This document shows positions 56,525 through 64,000 of a stretch of 64,000 nt of DNA, in pieces. How positions within the stretch are numbered: the first letter of the stretch is position 1; each line of letters starts with the position of its first letter. This stretch comes from Campylobacter massiliensis. GTDB lineage: Bacteria > Campylobacterota > Campylobacteria > Campylobacterales > Campylobacteraceae. The position numbers and the translations under genes are program-made. The stretch is from positions 1,054,001 to 1,118,000 of the forward strand of contig NZ_JACLZK010000001.1 in assembly GCF_014253065.1 (NCBI RefSeq). The letters are read 5' to 3'. The notes beneath the pieces are model-generated. The model worked only from the letters and a program-made list of their open reading frames with translations. It was not told the DNA's origin and made no database searches.

Positions 56525-56540
56525 TGGAACATCTTTTGCT
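56525..56540 (+). promoter_or_regulatory. Sigma-54 promoter of flgE2
   Basis: TGGAACATCTTTTGCT fits the -24/-12 consensus with ten bases between GG (56526-56527) and GC (56538-56539). It lies 40 bases before the flgE2 ATG. Confidence 0.9.
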
Positions 56541-56580
56541 TAAGTGATCTCAAAATTTACTTTTCAAAAAGGATAAAGCT

Positions 56581-58932
56581 ATGATGAGATCACTTTGGTC
56601 GGGCGTTACCGGACTTCAAGCCCACCAGATCGCTATGGACGTCGAGGGCAACAACATCGCCAACGTCAACACAGTCGGATTTAAATACAGCCGCGCAAAT
56701 TTCGACGACCTTATCTACCAAACTTCACGCATCGCTACCGGCCCGCAAAATCGCCACGGCGGCGTAAATAGCATGCAAGTCGGCCTTGGCACGCAGGTAA
56801 ATTCGACGACTAAAATTTTTAAGCAAGGCTCTTTGCAAACTACCGACAAACAAACCGACATCGCGCTTCAAGGCGACGGATTTTTCATGGTTAGCCCGGA
56901 TGGCGGCAAGACTACCTACTACACCAGAAATGGCGACTTTTCAAGAGATAGCGTAGGAAATTTCGTCGATAACGGCGGAAACATCGTACAAGGATGGATG
57001 AGAGACGAAGAAACCGGAGAGATAGATCCAACTAGACCTATCAGCGACATAAATATCCCTGCAGGCCTAACCGTCCCGGCTCGCGCCACGACAAATATTA
57101 CGTTAAAAGGAAACTTAGATAGCGGTAATGACGTAGGCGCTAAAAAGATCCCTATCTATCAACTCGATCAATACCACAACTGGGCCGATACGGGCAAAGA
57201 CGGCATCAAAGTAGACGCCGAAAAGCACGAGGAAAATAACGTCGGCGAAAATAGATTTTACGTGAACAAAAACGGCGAACAAAAGATGACGGAGCGCGGC
57301 GCAGATCTTGGAGTGCTATTTAACAACAACGGCGACGCGTATAATCTCCGCACCGGTCAAGGTATCTGGGCCAGCTATGCAGATGCCAAAACCAAGGCTC
57401 TAAACGTAGGCGCTCAGCCGGACGGAAGATTTGGCGCTACAAAGCAGCTTGATATCACGCTAAACGGCGAAAAAATAGTCGCTAGCGTAACTAGCGTCAG
57501 CGAACTAGCATCGGCTATAAACGAAAAATATACTAAAACCGGCGTAGAAGCAAGCGTTATAAACGGTAATCAGCTCGTTTTAACGAATAGAAATAATTTA
57601 GGCACGACCGTCAACACTAAAAATATAAAGATGACCGTAAACGGCGCAAATAACATAGGAAATGACTTCGTAACGACTAATATCATCACGGCGTATCAAT
57701 ATACCTACAACAAAACGCAAGTCAATACCACTCATACCTATAACGACTCTATGGCTAGAGAGGTAACGACTACCGAAGACCTTCGCGAAGCTATGCAAAG
57801 AGACGCGAGACTATGGACGAACTACACCGGAACAGTCGTAGGAAATGCCGGAACGCCTCCTAACATAACTCCTAATCAAGGAACTTTTACGGGTGCTTTA
57901 AACGATAACAAAAACGACGGCGTAGAGGTAACCGTAAACGAGCACGGACAGTTTCAGATCAAAAACCCTTCTGGCGACGCATTTAACTCAGACGACGGCG
58001 ACGATACAGACGATACTACCGGCAATGCAGGCACAGCTAACACAAACACCGACGTTAACGACCACAATATGAATTTAACAATCACGGGTCTTAGTAATGC
58101 TGCAAACAACATAACCGAAAACGTCAAATTTACGGCATCTATGGCGCCGCTTTCAGGCTCTATAAGCCCGGGTAACGCCGCAAGGGTAACAGATAGCCTA
58201 AACATGGCCGCTCACAGCTCTAGCACCGATCTTTTCGATAGCTTGGGCACGAAACACAACATCAAAATGGACTTCGTAAAACGCGGCTACACGCCAAACG
58301 GCGGAACCGAGTGGACGATGGTTATCCAAGTAGCCGAACCAAACCGCATCAATCAAAACGGCGAGCCTGCAAACGTGATAACGGGCTACGTGAGATTTAA
58401 CCCGGACGGCTCGCTAGCAACCTATAGCCCGGCTAGCATAACCTTCGGCGCACAAAACGGCTCGGCCGACGGCCAACATATCGAGCTAAAACTAGGAACT
58501 ACGGCTCAGATGGACGGTCTAGCCAGCACCGATAACGACTCGAGCACCGCCGACATCAGCCAGGACGGCTACGCTAGCGGCGAGCTAAACGGCATCAGGA
58601 TAGATCAAAGCGGAACTCTAGTCGGCTCGTTTACGAACGGCCGAAGCCTAGGACTAGCGCAAGTAGGCGTGGCTAAATTTGCCAACAACGAGGGATTGGC
58701 TAGCGAGGGCGGAAATCTTTTCTCCCGCACGGCAAACTCCGGCGATCCGATCATCGGCGCGGCACAGACGGCTGGACGCGGTAAGATCTCGGCCTCTAGC
58801 CTTGAGATGAGTAACGTAGATCTATCTCGCTCGCTAACTCAGCTCATCGTCGTACAGCGCGGCTTCCAAGCCAACTCAAAGACGATCACGACTAGCGACG
58901 AAATGCTAAACACGCTGCTTCAACTAAAATAA
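56581..58932 (+). CDS. flgE2: Flagellar hook protein FlgE2
   Basis: 783 residues. The N-terminal signature SLWSGVTGLQAHQIAMDVEGNNIANVNTVGFKYSRANFDDLIYQ and the C-terminal SSLEMSNVDLSRSLTQLIVVQRGFQANSKTITTSDEML are intact. The middle is a long variable region (about 200-600) rich in Asn/Thr/Gly, expected to face outwards. It has the larger size of the Campylobacter hook subunit. It has its own sigma-54 promoter and terminator and is unlinked to flgE1. Confidence 0.94.
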   Translation: MMRSLWSGVTGLQAHQIAMDVEGNNIANVNTVGFKYSRANFDDLIYQTSRIATGPQNRHGGVNSMQVGLGTQVNSTTKIFKQGSLQTTDKQTDIALQGDGFFMVSPDGGKTTYYTRNGDFSRDSVGNFVDNGGNIVQGWMRDEETGEIDPTRPISDINIPAGLTVPARATTNITLKGNLDSGNDVGAKKIPIYQLDQYHNWADTGKDGIKVDAEKHEENNVGENRFYVNKNGEQKMTERGADLGVLFNNNGDAYNLRTGQGIWASYADAKTKALNVGAQPDGRFGATKQLDITLNGEKIVASVTSVSELASAINEKYTKTGVEASVINGNQLVLTNRNNLGTTVNTKNIKMTVNGANNIGNDFVTTNIITAYQYTYNKTQVNTTHTYNDSMAREVTTTEDLREAMQRDARLWTNYTGTVVGNAGTPPNITPNQGTFTGALNDNKNDGVEVTVNEHGQFQIKNPSGDAFNSDDGDDTDDTTGNAGTANTNTDVNDHNMNLTITGLSNAANNITENVKFTASMAPLSGSISPGNAARVTDSLNMAAHSSSTDLFDSLGTKHNIKMDFVKRGYTPNGGTEWTMVIQVAEPNRINQNGEPANVITGYVRFNPDGSLATYSPASITFGAQNGSADGQHIELKLGTTAQMDGLASTDNDSSTADISQDGYASGELNGIRIDQSGTLVGSFTNGRSLGLAQVGVAKFANNEGLASEGGNLFSRTANSGDPIIGAAQTAGRGKISASSLEMSNVDLSRSLTQLIVVQRGFQANSKTITTSDEMLNTLLQLK

Positions 58933-58943
58933 TTTATTTCTTC

Positions 58944-58972
58944 GGGCTTTAGTTTCGTCTAAAGCCCTTTTT
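58944..58972 (+). terminator. Terminator after flgE2
   Basis: GGGCTTTAG (58944-58952) and CTAAAGCCC (58959-58967) form a perfect 9-bp stem with a 6-base loop, followed by TTTTT. Confidence 0.9.
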
Positions 58973-59021
58973 ATTCATTTTTAGCTAAATTTACCGCTAA
59001 ATTTAGCTAAAAGAGTCAAAA

Positions 59022-59642
59022 ATGCAAGTAACGCTTCTAAATTACACCCCGCTAAACATCTGCTCGCACGCTATCCGCACGTGCTGGCAAAGCTTCGAAA
59101 AGAGCGATAACGGCGGCGAAAAAGACGTCGAGCTCATCGAACGCGTCGGCAATAAATTTAAACACGCCAGCACACTAGAGCACCTCTCCTACAACTTCTA
59201 CATCCAAGGCATCTCGCGCGCCCTGCTGCAAGAGCTAGCCCGTCACCGCGTAGCGAGCCTCAGCGTCAAATCAACGCGATACACGCTAAAAGAGTTAAAA
59301 AAAGAGGCTAAATTTGAGCTTGGCGACTTTGAGCGAGCGACGAGATTTATAGTATTAACAGGCGACGAAACGGTCGATAACGCAAGCATCAAAGCGCTAG
59401 AAAACCTGCGCGAAATCCTCGCAAACACCACAAAAAGCCTCGACATCGTCAAATACTGCTTACCCGAGTGCTACAAAACCGAACTCACGTGGAGCGTAAA
59501 CGCGCGCAGCTTACAAAATTTCCTCTCGCTTCGCAGCTCAAAATCGGCGCTTTGGGAGATCAGAAATCTCTCGTTAAAGCTTTACGAGTCGCTGCCGCAG
59601 GAGCATAAATTTATATTCGAGGATCACGTAAATCAGGAATAA
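59022..59642 (+). CDS. thyX: Flavin-dependent thymidylate synthase
   Basis: 206 residues. The family signature RHRX7S is present as RHRVASLSVKS (about residues 75-85), followed by TRY. ThyX makes dTMP from dUMP with FAD and methylenetetrahydrofolate, replacing ThyA in Campylobacter. The start follows the flgE2 terminator. Confidence 0.97.
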   Translation: MQVTLLNYTPLNICSHAIRTCWQSFEKSDNGGEKDVELIERVGNKFKHASTLEHLSYNFYIQGISRALLQELARHRVASLSVKSTRYTLKELKKEAKFELGDFERATRFIVLTGDETVDNASIKALENLREILANTTKSLDIVKYCLPECYKTELTWSVNARSLQNFLSLRSSKSALWEIRNLSLKLYESLPQEHKFIFEDHVNQE

Positions 59643-59737
59643 TAGAGCGCTTTGTGCTACCTACAAGCTGCAAGCAAATGCCGCGTGTAAATTTTACGTG
59701 TTTTTGGAAAATTTAAGGCAAAATCAGGAGCGGTAAA

Positions 59738-60754
59738 ATGGGGCTGTTTGACATTTTTAAAAAGCAAAAATTTGACGTCGACGTACGCTCGGACGGCATT
59801 TTCATCGGCGGCGTAAACTGTGAGTTTGATCTGGCTAAGCTTAACGAAGCCTTGGGTCAGCCGCGTGTGATAGATGACGGAGAGGGCAAAAGTCGCTATT
59901 TTTGGGATGAGGCGGGGATTTTTGCCTTTGTGCGCGCAGGCGAGTTCGCAGAGCCGAAGCTTACCGAGATGATTTTGATGCTTGAGGTCGCAAAGGGCGT
60001 GCAGCACGAGGTTCCGCGCAAGCTCTACGGCGGCGCATTTACTATAGATGGCAGACCGCCTCTTGAGGCCGTGCCGGAGCAGGAGCTGCGCGGCGCATAT
60101 ATATTTTTGGAGCTTAGCCTGGGCAAATTCGAAGTCTCGCTAGCTCTAGCCGAGGTCGTGCAGGAGCGCATAGGCGCGATGGACTTCGCCGAGCGCTTTG
60201 CTAAGCGCGACACCGACGAGATCGCAGACATCGTGCAAGCTGCGAAAATGCCGATAGGGCGCGTCTGCATCAATCAAAAAGAGAAAAAGCTAAAACGCAA
60301 GCCGAGCGATAAATTTAAGCTTCCGCACGCGGCGGGCGAGAAGCTAGCGTTTAAAAATTTCAATTTTAAAATCGCCGTGATGAACGAGCTGATGTATGAA
60401 AAAGCACTGCTGGAGCCCAAATTTGATGTGTTTGAGTACTGCGAGGAGCGTGGCATTGATCCGTACGCGGATTTTGGCGCCCTGCCGCAAGCCAAAAAGT
60501 GGTTTAAGGATTACCCAATCCCCGTAAATTTGGCGGAGCAGGTGAGCGAGCTCTATCTTGACGGCGGAAACGAAATTTACCTGCAAATCGCGCCTGATTG
60601 GGACGGCGAGGATGAGCTTTTCGATATCAAAAACATTGACGCTGCCGAGCTTGCACAATTCAAAAATCTTAAAAAAATCGAGACAACCGGCATCGGCATA
60701 TCAAAAAAGGCACGAAAAAAATTAGCAGATGCGGGGATTACGGTAGTTGACTAA
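59738..60754 (+). CDS. Uncharacterised protein with DUF6892-like C-terminal domain
   Basis: 338 residues, soluble, with no signal peptide or membrane span. The N-terminal about 130 residues open MGLFDIFKKQKFDVDV and include FWDEAGIFAFV and GAYIFLELSLGKFEV, a domain like those paired with DUF6892. The C-terminal half includes FKNFNFKIAVMNELMYE and LYLDGGNEIYLQIAPDWDGEDELFDI (about 267-292), the DUF6892 pattern. Function is unknown; related proteins often sit near immunity or contractile-injection loci, but no such genes are nearby. Confidence 0.7.
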   Translation: MGLFDIFKKQKFDVDVRSDGIFIGGVNCEFDLAKLNEALGQPRVIDDGEGKSRYFWDEAGIFAFVRAGEFAEPKLTEMILMLEVAKGVQHEVPRKLYGGAFTIDGRPPLEAVPEQELRGAYIFLELSLGKFEVSLALAEVVQERIGAMDFAERFAKRDTDEIADIVQAAKMPIGRVCINQKEKKLKRKPSDKFKLPHAAGEKLAFKNFNFKIAVMNELMYEKALLEPKFDVFEYCEERGIDPYADFGALPQAKKWFKDYPIPVNLAEQVSELYLDGGNEIYLQIAPDWDGEDELFDIKNIDAAELAQFKNLKKIETTGIGISKKARKKLADAGITVVD

Positions 60755-60777
60755 GCGCGAAAATAAAATTTAAGCCA

Positions 60778-60809
60778 TCAAATTTTGCGCTAAAAATAGC
60801 AAAATTTGA
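60778..60809. terminator. Bidirectional terminator between the DUF6892-like gene and ruvC
   Basis: TCAAATTTTGC (60778-60788) and GCAAAATTTGA (60799-60809) form a perfect 11-bp stem with a 10-base loop between convergent genes. Confidence 0.75.
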
Positions 60810-60811
60810 GC

Positions 60812-61285
60812 TTATTTTAAACGTAGATTATTCGCATGTGTTAGCGCGATAGCGATGGCATCGGTGATGTCAAGCGGCTTGATCTCCTTTGTTATACCCA
60901 GAATTTTCTTAACCATAAAGGCCACCTGCTCTTTATCGGCCTTGGCTTTGCCAGTGACGGTTTTTTTGACCTGAAGCGGCGTATACTCGGCAAAATCGCC
61001 GTGAAGCTGCAAAATTTTAAGACTCAGCGCCCCTCGAAACTGCGCAAGCTTCAAAACCGTTTTTGGATTATAAGCAAAAAATATGTCCTCGATCGCCACC
61101 TCGTCAAATTTATGATTTTTAAAAATCAGGTCAAGTCCTTCGCAAAGTTCGGTGATTTGATACTGCAAAGAATTCGGTTTTATTTTGATTAGTCCCGCCT
61201 CGATCAAAACAGTTTTCACGGGCGTCTTTTCGATGATCGCATAGCCGCAATTTCGCGATCCCGGATCGATTCCTAAAATTTTCAT
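60812..61285 (-). CDS. ruvC: Holliday junction endonuclease RuvC
   Basis: 157 residues. The catalytic acidic residues lie in [17 protein letters not shown] (Asp7), VAIEDIFF (Glu), and the pair near the end in [14 protein letters not shown]. RuvC resolves four-way junctions made by RecA and RuvAB. It is divergent from dnaA across the origin region. Confidence 0.96.
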   Translation of the reverse strand: MKILGIDPGSRNCGYAIIEKTPVKTVLIEAGLIKIKPNSLQYQITELCEGLDLIFKNHKFDEVAIEDIFFAYNPKTVLKLAQFRGALSLKILQLHGDFAEYTPLQVKKTVTGKAKADKEQVAFMVKKILGITKEIKPLDITDAIAIALTHANNLRLK

Positions 61286-61302
61286 CTCGTCCTTTTCAAC
61301 AG

Positions 61303-61332
61303 TTTTTCACGCTTTTTTCACGGTGTGAAAAA
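61303..61332. promoter_or_regulatory. Cluster of DnaA-box-like TTTTTCAC sites, oriC part 1
   Basis: TTTTTCAC occurs at 61303-61310 and 61314-61321 on the + strand and 61325-61332 on the minus strand, all within 30 bases between ruvC and dnaA. The TTCAC core is the one used by epsilonproteobacterial DnaA. Together with sites after dnaA this suggests a bipartite origin. Confidence 0.65.
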
Positions 61333-61398
61333 CGAATTTCAACGCCATTTTAACAAATTTAAGATAAAATCTAGCGAATTAATCTTAAAGGCAAAAAT

Positions 61399-62709
61399 TT
61401 GGTCGCAAACGAGGTTTTGGAGCTACTTTCCAAAGAAATTTTACCGTCGGAATTTGAATGCTATATCAAGCAGCTTAAATTTAACGAAAAAAGCTCAAAT
61501 TCGACAAACGTCGTATTTAACGCGCCAAACGAAATAATCGCCAAATTTATCCAGACCAAATACGCCTCAAAAATCGCTCACCTTTTTGAAGTAAAAACCG
61601 GACAAAAACCCGTGATTAACGTCCAAGCCGCGACCAAAACGCAAAGCAAACCGGCTAAAAAAGTGGACGTCAAAGAGATAAAAGCGCAAAGCAGCCTGCT
61701 AAATCCAAGCTATACTTTCGAAAATTTCGTCGTCGGCGACTCGAATCAATTTGCATTTTTAAGCGCGAAAGCCGTATCCGAGCAGCTGGGTAAAATTTAC
61801 AATCCCCTTTTTATCTACGGCCCGACGGGACTGGGTAAAACTCACCTTTTACAATCGGTCGGAAATTTTTGCCTAAACGGCGGCAAAATGGTTATTTGCG
61901 TCACGAGCGAGCAGTTTATCACGGACTTTACTTATAACCTCAACAACCACTCGATGGAGCGATTTCGCGAAAAGTACCGAAACTGCGATGTTTTACTCAT
62001 CGACGACGTGCAGTTTTTGGGTAAAACGGATAAAATTCAAGAGGAGTTTTTCCATACGTTTAACGAGCTTCACGCTAAAAACGGCCAGATCGTGATGACC
62101 TCGGACCGCCAACCAAAACTGCTAAAAGGCTTTGAAGATAGGCTAAGAACGCGTTTTGAGTGGGGTATCATCGCCGATATTACGCCGCCCGAGCTCGATA
62201 CCAAAATCGCAATCATCAAGAAAAAGTGCGAATTTGATAAAATTTATCTTGGTACCGACGTCATAAACTACATCGCTACAAACATGGGCGATAATATCCG
62301 GGAAATCGAAAGCGCGATAATAAATTTAAACGCTTACGCAAGGCTGATGAGGCAGGAAATCACTCTAGAATTTGCCAAAAATATCCTGCGCGATCAGATA
62401 AAAGAGAAACGCGAAAATATAAACCTAGAAAATATCGTTGAAATCGTAAGCAAAGAGCTAAACGTCAAACCAAGCGAGATGAAAAGCAAATCGCGATCGA
62501 AAAATATCGTCGAGGCTAGACGTATCGTGATATATCTGGCTAAAAATTTGACGCCAAACTCGATGCCGCAGATCGCGCAGTTTTTTAACATGAAAGATCA
62601 CTCGGCTGTAAGCCACAGCATAAAAAAAATAAACGAACTAATCGAAACGAACGAATATTTTAAAGTTCGCGTCGAAGAACTAAAGAATAAAATTTTAACC
62701 AAAGAGTAA
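61399..62709 (+). CDS. dnaA: Chromosomal replication initiator DnaA
   Basis: 436 residues. The AAA+ domain shows NPLFIYGPTGLGKTHLLQSVGN (Walker A, about 135-156) and VLLIDDVQFL (Walker B); the C-terminal DNA-binding domain ends in the DnaA signature DHSAVSHSIKKI (about 396-407). The N-terminal domain I (about 1-90) is divergent, as usual. The start is TTG with AAAGG 10 bases upstream. It is followed by dnaN after 137 bases. Confidence 0.97.
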   Translation: MVANEVLELLSKEILPSEFECYIKQLKFNEKSSNSTNVVFNAPNEIIAKFIQTKYASKIAHLFEVKTGQKPVINVQAATKTQSKPAKKVDVKEIKAQSSLLNPSYTFENFVVGDSNQFAFLSAKAVSEQLGKIYNPLFIYGPTGLGKTHLLQSVGNFCLNGGKMVICVTSEQFITDFTYNLNNHSMERFREKYRNCDVLLIDDVQFLGKTDKIQEEFFHTFNELHAKNGQIVMTSDRQPKLLKGFEDRLRTRFEWGIIADITPPELDTKIAIIKKKCEFDKIYLGTDVINYIATNMGDNIREIESAIINLNAYARLMRQEITLEFAKNILRDQIKEKRENINLENIVEIVSKELNVKPSEMKSKSRSKNIVEARRIVIYLAKNLTPNSMPQIAQFFNMKDHSAVSHSIKKINELIETNEYFKVRVEELKNKILTKE

Positions 62710-62846
62710 AAACGTGAATAAAAGTGAAAAAATAAACCGTTTTTTTAACGCCGCAAATGTCCTATTTAAAGCAAATAAGAGCTGTTTTAAACTTTTCACG
62801 CCCCCTACTAATGCTACTAAAAGAAATTTAAAAACAAAGGAAAAAA
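62710..62846. promoter_or_regulatory. AT-rich spacer with DnaA-box-like sites, oriC part 2
   Basis: TTCAC cores occur on the minus strand at 62714-62720 (GTGAATA) and 62724-62732 (GTGAAAAAA) and on the + strand at 62793-62799 (TTTTCAC). The stretch between them is AT-rich (poly-T, TTTAAA), as expected of an unwinding element. It also holds the dnaN ribosome site AAAGGAA. Confidence 0.6.
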
Positions 62847-63914
62847 ATGAAAGTCGCGATTAATAAAAATGCTCTTGAAAGCGTAGTAATGAATAGCAAC
62901 TCTTACCTAGAAAAAAAGGATCTAAGCGCTATAACTTCGCATATATTTATCAGCGCTAAAGACGGTATCCTAAACATCAAAGCAACCGACCACGAGATCG
63001 GTCTAGCCTATAAGCTATCAAACGTAAAAATCATGGACGAAGGAAACGCAACTGCAAACGGTAAAAAGTTGCTTGACATCATAAGAAGCCTAAAAGACGA
63101 GGAAGTAACGCTAGAGACGCTAAATAACTATCTCTACATAAAACAAAAAAACTCAAAATACAAACTTCCGATGTATAAATTTGAGGATTTTCCAAATTTT
63201 CCGACGATAGAAAATAAAAATAAATTTGAAATCGACGCAGTAATGCTCGGAAGAAGTTTAAAAAAAATTTTTCCAAGTATCGACAATAATAACCCAAAAT
63301 TTGAGCTAAACGGCGCATTTATCGATATAAAGCAAAACTACATAAATATCGTAGGTACCGATACTAAAAGGCTTAGCGTATTTAGATTTGAAACGCCGAC
63401 TCAAAGCGAATTTTCGCTAATAATCCCAAAAAAAGCCATTAGTGAGATACAAAAGTTGTTTTTTGACAAGATCGAGATCTACTACGACGATACGACTCTG
63501 ATCGCTCAAAGCGCAAATTTCGAGTTTTTTACAAAACTGATAAATGGCAGATTCCCAGACTACAACAGAGTAATACCGCAAGAGATAAAACGAAGACTAA
63601 GACTAAGCAGAGATAAGATGATAGAAGGCATAAAAACCGTCTCAATCATCTCTGAGAGCACGAAAATCGTATTTGCGCCTCAAACCATAAGCTTTGAAAG
63701 TATCGTAGAAGATAACTCGGAAGCTAAAACTACGATAGAATTTGCAACGGGACTAGAAGAAGAAATCTACGTCGGCGTGAAAAATAGATACTTGCTTGAT
63801 TTCTTACAAAGCATCGAAGAGGAACATTTCGAATTTGGATTTAACGACTCGAATTTAGCCTTTACGGTGAGCTCGAATGAGCTAAAAACGGTAATCATGC
63901 CGATAAATTTATAA
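62847..63914 (+). CDS. dnaN: DNA polymerase III sliding clamp
   Basis: 355 residues with the three-domain clamp fold. It starts MKVAINKNALESVVMNSNSYLEKKDLSAITSHIFI and shows GRFPDYNRVIPQE near residue 235 and a C-terminal TVIMPINL. It encircles DNA and tethers the polymerase. It lies between dnaA and gyrB in the standard order. Confidence 0.97.
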   Translation: MKVAINKNALESVVMNSNSYLEKKDLSAITSHIFISAKDGILNIKATDHEIGLAYKLSNVKIMDEGNATANGKKLLDIIRSLKDEEVTLETLNNYLYIKQKNSKYKLPMYKFEDFPNFPTIENKNKFEIDAVMLGRSLKKIFPSIDNNNPKFELNGAFIDIKQNYINIVGTDTKRLSVFRFETPTQSEFSLIIPKKAISEIQKLFFDKIEIYYDDTTLIAQSANFEFFTKLINGRFPDYNRVIPQEIKRRLRLSRDKMIEGIKTVSIISESTKIVFAPQTISFESIVEDNSEAKTTIEFATGLEEEIYVGVKNRYLLDFLQSIEEEHFEFGFNDSNLAFTVSSNELKTVIMPINL

Positions 63915-63931
63915 AAATAAAAAGGTAAATA

Positions 63932-64000
63932 ATGCAGCAAAATTACGGCGCGGAAAATATTAAAGTTTTAAAAGGGCTCGAAGCGGTTAGAAAACGCCCC
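63932..64000 (+). CDS. gyrB: DNA gyrase subunit B, 5' end only
   Basis: 23 codons are visible before the window ends. QNYGAENIKVLKGLEAVRKRP is the conserved start of GyrB, with the GLEAVRKRP motif. It is cut by the edge and follows dnaN by 17 bases. Confidence 0.93.
   Translation, partial: MQQNYGAENIKVLKGLEAVRKRP

Larger units (their letters stand above)
56252..56580. other. 329-base spacer with a long inverted repeat and sigma-54 promoter
   Basis: The left part holds a 102-base imperfect inverted repeat (56267-56368). The right part ends in the sigma-54 promoter of flgE2 (56525-56540). No reading frame is supported. Confidence 0.6.

Overview
The window is a stretch of the chromosome of a Campylobacter species, most likely from the higher-GC group around C. 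rectus, C. showae and C. curvus. The evidence is: dnaA-dnaN-gyrB preceded by a convergent ruvC; two hook-protein genes (flgE1 behind fliK-flgD, and a separate flgE2) with sigma-54 promoters; a DUF4492-cydA-cydB set; ThyX; and a sulfite-respiration (mcc) locus like that of Wolinella succinogenes. The palindrome AAATTT is strikingly common in both genes and spacers, and TTG start codons are frequent. The window crosses the replication origin: oriC-type TTTTCAC boxes flank dnaA near 61.3 and 62.7 kb, and gyrB is cut by the right edge.

Layout. 0-3.7 kb: coaE, purM and an M20-type N-carbamoyl/allantoate amidohydrolase. 3.8-18.8 kb: one long leftward block. It begins with a two-component system whose sensor carries a periplasmic CXXCH (mccR-mccS), followed by the octaheme sulfite reductase mccA with its CX15CH heme site, the prolyl isomerase mccB, the FeS protein mccC, the NrfD-like mccD and the cytochrome c synthetase ccsA1. 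A Sel1/Hcp repeat protein, a double NosL-domain protein, a small membrane protein, an FtsX-like permease, an ABC ATPase, a polytopic CXXC membrane protein and a membrane-anchored NosL-like protein follow. The last part looks like a copper-delivery module for the Cu-containing active site of MccA.

18.9-24.7 kb: five tRNA genes (Ala, Gly, Leu, Cys, Ser), an entericidin-like mini-lipoprotein, a decayed stretch that may hold an integrase remnant next to tRNA-Ser, lemA with a DUF3137 gene and a membrane gene, a 54-residue membrane protein, and two tiny periplasmic heavy-metal-associated proteins. 24.9-30.7 kb: typA, then fliK-flgD-flgE1 with two sigma-54 promoters. 30.7-45.6 kb: a DUF4214-like protein with an internal duplication, nrdB, a nitrilase-family amidase, pcm, a TonB-dependent copper receptor, recJ, pyrG, the cytochrome bd operon (DUF4492 protein, cydA, cydB, 42-residue membrane peptide), an iron-type alcohol dehydrogenase, and a vestige of a second cydB 3' end.

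45.7-51.5 kb: an AT-richer, probably acquired three-gene cluster. It contains a double glycosyltransferase, a 1068-residue kinase-like/GT/GT/radical-SAM fusion, and a UDP-glucuronate decarboxylase-like epimerase. This is the best candidate in the window for an undescribed system. 51.6-64 kb: ilvD, a CsgG-like lipoprotein, a small Tyr/Asp/Arg-rich secreted protein, a Na+/H+ antiporter-family transporter, flgE2, thyX, a DUF6892-like protein, ruvC, dnaA, dnaN and the start of gyrB.
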